From Oleidesulfovibrio sp047973035 (GTDB lineage: Bacteria > Desulfobacterota > Desulfovibrionia > Desulfovibrionales > Desulfovibrionaceae), in assembly GCF_047973035.1 (NCBI RefSeq), contig NZ_JBKEBF010000035.1:1-64000 (forward strand): a stretch of DNA of 64,000 nt, read 5' to 3'. Positions within the stretch are counted from its first letter, which is position 1. Each line of letters starts with the position of its first letter. The notes beneath the pieces are model-generated. The model was not told the DNA's origin, did not search any database, and saw only the letters and a program-made list of their open reading frames with translations. Positions 60,585-64,000 of this stretch are shown here, in pieces. A program made the translations under genes and the position numbers.

Positions 60585-62108
60585 CTATTTTCCGGCGTGC
60601 TTTACGCCCAGTATATCCAGTTCCACCTGATTCAATCCGATTGCCCGCAACTTGTCTCTGTTGCCCTTCAGGCTTTCAATTGAGTTCAGCCCCATACCGC
60701 CCAGCATTTCCTGAACTTCATGGCCCCATGCCCTGATAAGGTTGGCAAGGCGCTTTGCCGCAACATCGGGGTTTTGGCGTTTTTTCAGACGAGCTTCGTT
60801 TGTGGCTATCCCCCACGGACATTTGCCGGTGTAACAACGACCGCAAAGCGTGCAGCCCACAGATACAAGGGCAGCAGTGCCGATGTATACCGCATCCGCT
60901 CCCAGAGCGATGGCTTTAACCACGTCCGCGCTGCAACGGATCCCGCCTGAAACGACCAGCGAAGCATGATTGCGGATGCCTTCGTCACGCAGCCGGTTGT
61001 CCACTGCAGCCAATGCAAGTTCAATGGGAATGCCTACGTTGTCGCGAATCATGGTCGGCGCTGCGCCGGTGCCGCCACGGAATCCGTCAATAACAACAAT
61101 ATCTGCACCAGCGCGGACAATGCCCGAGGCGATTGCAGGAGCGTTGTGAACCGCTGCAATTTTGACAGAAACCGGAACACGGTAACGTGTTGCTTCTTTT
61201 ATAGCGTAAATCAGCTGAAGCAGATCTTCGATGGAATAAATGTCATGGTGCGGAGCTGGTGAAATTGCATCAGAACCCAACGGAACCATGCGTGTGCGAG
61301 ATACTTCTTCATCAATTTTTTCACCGGGCAGGTGACCGCCGATTCCGGGCTTTGCACCCTGCCCGACTTTGATTTCCACAGCAGCTCCGGCGTTCAGATA
61401 ATCTTTATGGACGCCAAAACGGCCAGATGCCACCTGCACGATGGTGTTCGGGCCGTATTCATACAAGGATGGGTGCAGGCCGCCTTCCCCCGTGTTGTAC
61501 ACTATGCCCAATTCGGTAGAAGCCTGCGCCATTGCTTTATGCAGGTTGAAGTTGATCGACCCGAACGACATAGCCGCAAACATCAAGGGATATTCAAGCT
61601 TGATTTGAGGAGGGATTTCACCTTTCAGCTTGAATCCGGAAGCGCCTTCTTCAAATTCAATTCTGTCCGGCTTTGAGCCCAGATAGGTGCGCAGTTCCAT
61701 AGGCTCACGAAGCGGGTCGATGGAAGGGTTCGTCACCTGGCTGGCATCCAGCTGAAGGTTGTCCCAGTATACCGGTTTGTCAGCCGGAGAACCTGTGCCG
61801 GACAATAAAATACCGCCAGTGTCGCCTTGTTTGTATATGTGTTTGATATAGGTAGGAGTCCAGAATGAATTTTCGCGAAACTCCATAGGGTTTCTGCGAA
61901 TAGTCAGGCAATGGGTAGGGCACTGGGCAGCACACCGGTGACAGCCGATGCACTTGGAGCTGTCAAAGCTGACCCGCTGTTTTGTGTCATCCCAATAATG
62001 AGCTTCATAAGAACACTGCCGGACACAGACTTCGCAATTAATGCAACGAGGATCGTCTCTGTCGATGACAAAGTCTGTAAATTTTTGGCTGATGGGCTTA
62101 AATGCCAC
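60585..62108 (-). CDS. Ferredoxin-type glutamate synthase, FMN-binding synthase subunit
   Basis: 507 aa from GTG 62108, five bases after a run of Gs in AAGGGGG; the frame upstream to 62147 has no SD. Two N-terminal 4Fe-4S sites (CINCEVCVRQC, CIGCHRCAAQC), then the FMN/TIM-barrel synthase: SFGSINFNLHKAMAQA, KPGIGGHLPGEKI, DGFRGGTGAAPTMI, and a final CTLCGRCYTGKCPWG. Builds glutamate from 2-oxoglutarate and ammonia with reduced ferredoxin or a similar donor. Archaeal-like split enzyme, common in Desulfovibrio. No NADPH subunit is next to it. Confidence 0.93.
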   Translation of the reverse strand: MAFKPISQKFTDFVIDRDDPRCINCEVCVRQCSYEAHYWDDTKQRVSFDSSKCIGCHRCAAQCPTHCLTIRRNPMEFRENSFWTPTYIKHIYKQGDTGGILLSGTGSPADKPVYWDNLQLDASQVTNPSIDPLREPMELRTYLGSKPDRIEFEEGASGFKLKGEIPPQIKLEYPLMFAAMSFGSINFNLHKAMAQASTELGIVYNTGEGGLHPSLYEYGPNTIVQVASGRFGVHKDYLNAGAAVEIKVGQGAKPGIGGHLPGEKIDEEVSRTRMVPLGSDAISPAPHHDIYSIEDLLQLIYAIKEATRYRVPVSVKIAAVHNAPAIASGIVRAGADIVVIDGFRGGTGAAPTMIRDNVGIPIELALAAVDNRLRDEGIRNHASLVVSGGIRCSADVVKAIALGADAVYIGTAALVSVGCTLCGRCYTGKCPWGIATNEARLKKRQNPDVAAKRLANLIRAWGHEVQEMLGGMGLNSIESLKGNRDKLRAIGLNQVELDILGVKHAGK

Positions 62109-62356
62109 GATGAGCCCCCTTCTCTTGATAGCAGTGACTCTCAACACCGCTGTTTGTGAACAAAAATGTTATTTATTGCAAAGCAGCTCTTCCAAACTGA
62201 CTTGAAATGTTATCGTGGGCAAAAAATAACGGAAAAGTTCAAAAAATGTCAATTGTCGAGTTGTTAAGTTTTGAGTAGTGAAAATGTTTGCATAGATAAT
62301 ATATTTAATTTATTAAAATTATATAAGAATATGATTTTAGACCTATTTTTCATACC

Positions 62357-63121
62357 TTATTGTTTTTTACAATTTTGTATAAAAAACTTGTCTAAAAACA
62401 TTTTGGTCAACTCTAGTACATGCAGCTTTGTCTCTCTGTGCGTGGTCAGCATATGGTGTGCGGTTACCTTTTCTTCGATTGGAATAAGATGCAGCTCACG
62501 ATGTTCTGAACTGATGTTTTTCGCTATGCGCCAAGCGTTACTGCTTGGTGAGGTCTTATCATCAGGTGCGTGCAGAATCAGTGCGGGACAACGGACCTGA
62601 CCTAGTTCTTTTCCTACTCTTCTGCACCCTTCCACAAGGCTCCAAACTTGTGGCAACAGGTTGACCCCATCGTACCCTTTCCAGGGGGCAATCTCTTGCG
62701 ATTCTTTCGACCTTGGAGCGCAGGGCCAGACTGGTCGTACATGCCTGATGAACCGTACCAAGGGTAACCGCCAGTCCTTCATTTCCCATGGGATAATCCG
62801 GTACACATGGATAGGTGCGGCAATACTGATGACAGCCGCAGGTGAAAATCTGGCTGCAAGATGAAGCGACAGAGTCCCGCCCATGGAAAGTCCCGTTACT
62901 GCAACGTGCTCAACTTCTTTTGACAGGTTCAGGTATTCCCGTTCTGCATGCTTTGCCCAGTCGTCAAAAAAAGTCGTCCGGAAGTCGTCAATGCTGGTAT
63001 CGTGGCCCGGTAGTGTTATGCATTTTACAGTTCCTCCTAATTGTTCAATTGGTTCAATCAAAGGTTCCATCTCAAAAGGCGCACCGCCGAATCCGTGGAT
63101 AAGTAAGCATCCCCAAGTCAT
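62357..63121 (-). CDS. Alpha/beta hydrolase, carboxylesterase-like
   Basis: 254 aa from ATG 63121 (GGAG six bases upstream). Starts with CLLIHGFGGAPFEMEPL (HGFGG oxyanion), nucleophile in GLSMGG at about residue 92, Asp in LHAPDDKTSP and a late His in EKVTAHHMLTTHRE for the triad. Size and order match Est30/YvaK-type carboxylesterases that act on short esters and monoglycerides. Gene 62357-63121 lies 200 bases upstream of the glutamate synthase genes in the same direction; the gap is AT-rich. Confidence 0.82.
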   Translation of the reverse strand: MTWGCLLIHGFGGAPFEMEPLIEPIEQLGGTVKCITLPGHDTSIDDFRTTFFDDWAKHAEREYLNLSKEVEHVAVTGLSMGGTLSLHLAARFSPAAVISIAAPIHVYRIIPWEMKDWRLPLVRFIRHVRPVWPCAPRSKESQEIAPWKGYDGVNLLPQVWSLVEGCRRVGKELGQVRCPALILHAPDDKTSPSSNAWRIAKNISSEHRELHLIPIEEKVTAHHMLTTHRETKLHVLELTKMFLDKFFIQNCKKQ

Positions 63122-63205
63122 TTCCAGCTCCGATAGATTTATTATTGCCTTGATCTGGTAGTCTTTTTATCATCGCAAGCTCAGTCTACCACAAAGGAGA
63201 TCAGA

Positions 63206-64000
63206 ATGAAGCAGTCATGCGACATCATTATAAAGGCAGGCATATTGGCAACACAGAATATGCAAAGAGACATTGTGTATGATGCCGGAATTGCAATCAG
63301 GGGCGACAGCATTATTGCAGTGGGTAACTGGCAGCAGATCGATGCGCAGTGGGAATCTGCTGATTTTTTTGATTTCAGTGACAAACTGGTTATGCCCGGC
63401 CTTGTCAATTCGCATACACACATTGCAATGACCTTTCTGAGGGGGCTGGCCGATGATATGCAGCTTATGCAGTGGTTGACCGAACATGTATTCCCTGTAG
63501 AAAAACATCTTACAGCAGATATAGTCGAAGCGGGCGCCCTGCTTGCCTGTGCAGAAATGGCCAGAACCGGCACGACAACATTTTGTGATATGTATCTTAT
63601 TGAAGATGCAACGTACAAAGCCGTAGATAAGGCTGGCCTTCGTATGCAGGGGGGTGAGGGGATTTTCATATTTCCTTCGCCTGCTTATGCCGACACAAAA
63701 GCCGCCTTTGATCTGGTCCGCAGGCAGCATGACAAGTACAAAGGGCATGCGCGGATTCGTCAGGCAATCATGCCCCATGCCGTATACACAAGTACTCCCG
63801 AGCTGCTAGGCCAATGCAAAGATCTGGCTGACGAACTGGGGTGCGGCCTGCATATCCATCTTGCAGAAACGGTAACAGAAACAGCACAGTGTATTGAAAG
63901 CTTCGGTAAACGCCCTGTCCCCTATTGTCACGATCTTGGCCTGCTCAGGTCGGGCACGACAATCGCCCATGCAGTTGATGTGACAGACGACGAACTTGCT
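63206..64000 (+). CDS. mtaD: 5-methylthioadenosine/S-adenosylhomocysteine deaminase (3' end missing)
   Basis: ATG at 63206 with AAGGAG seven bases upstream; 265 codons are visible and the frame is open at the right edge. Amidohydrolase with the metal site V-N-S-H-T-H in PGLVNSHTHIAMTFLRGLADD, then GTTTFCDMY, LHIHLAETVTE and TIAHAVDVTDDEL. This pattern is that of MtaD/SsnA-type adenosine-derivative deaminases. It would deaminate methylthioadenosine or S-adenosylhomocysteine, recycling SAM by-products. Confidence 0.85.
   Translation, partial: MKQSCDIIIKAGILATQNMQRDIVYDAGIAIRGDSIIAVGNWQQIDAQWESADFFDFSDKLVMPGLVNSHTHIAMTFLRGLADDMQLMQWLTEHVFPVEKHLTADIVEAGALLACAEMARTGTTTFCDMYLIEDATYKAVDKAGLRMQGGEGIFIFPSPAYADTKAAFDLVRRQHDKYKGHARIRQAIMPHAVYTSTPELLGQCKDLADELGCGLHIHLAETVTETAQCIESFGKRPVPYCHDLGLLRSGTTIAHAVDVTDDELA

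Noticed and set aside
1..64000. CRISPR arrays, rRNA and tRNA genes
   Set aside because: No spaced direct-repeat array, rRNA sequence or complete tRNA cloverleaf was recognised on reading the window; a tRNA search program would be decisive for missed tRNAs.

Overview
The window has two parts of very different composition. Bases 1 to about 23,140 are GC-rich (hand-counted 60-base samples mostly 58-67% G+C). They form a one-strand accessory island of antiphage genes. From about 23,600 onward the DNA is nearer 45-50% G+C and looks like ordinary chromosome of a sulfate-reducing deltaproteobacterium, most likely Desulfovibrionaceae. The order cytochrome c oxidase cluster - SCO - small cytochrome c - secF/secD/yajC - three-piece glutamate synthase, together with lutABC and nadC-nadA-nadB, is what I would expect there. 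No species can be fixed from the sequence alone.

Island (1-23,140): a left-truncated class II glutamine amidotransferase and a gamma-glutamylcyclotransferase-like gene lead into a promoter with a palindrome between its -35 and -10. Then come a 67-aa HTH protein and a complete type 3 BREX operon: brxF, brxC, pglXI, brxHII, pglZ, brxA. A PHP-phosphoesterase/AAA ATPase gene (TrlF family) is spliced between pglXI and brxHII with a 4-base overlap. Directly after brxA, on the same strand, lies a Hachiman pair (hamA-hamB), but hamA carries a frameshift just before its nuclease motif. Two unrecognised genes close the island. The middle of pglXI (about 6,280-8,390) is clearly less GC-rich than its ends, as if the specificity part had been swapped.

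Junction zone (23,129-27,150): strong hairpins, repeated GGGGGAC/GTCCCCC motifs, a tyrosine integrase cut off near its C-terminus, a reverse-strand tail-fibre-like fragment, the C-terminal part of a second integrase (frameshifted), and a Fic toxin with a VbhA-like antitoxin whose toxin end is damaged. This is the debris of one or more integrated elements.

Core chromosome (27,150-64,000): PilZ protein, membrane protein, alanine/glycine:Na+ symporter, lactate oxidation operon lutABC, an SDR oxidoreductase, a MarC protein, a lipoprotein, a secreted protein of unknown function, a lipase-like hydrolase, two coupled glycosyltransferases, a GGDEF diguanylate cyclase, a YhhQ-type queuosine precursor transporter, MgtE, the de novo NAD operon nadC-nadA-nadB, an A2-type caa3 oxidase operon with assembly factors, secF-secD-yajC, a split ferredoxin-type glutamate synthase, an esterase-like hydrolase, and the 5' part of a methylthioadenosine/S-adenosylhomocysteine deaminase gene that runs off the right edge. 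Nearly every convergent gene pair is separated by a clear intrinsic terminator.
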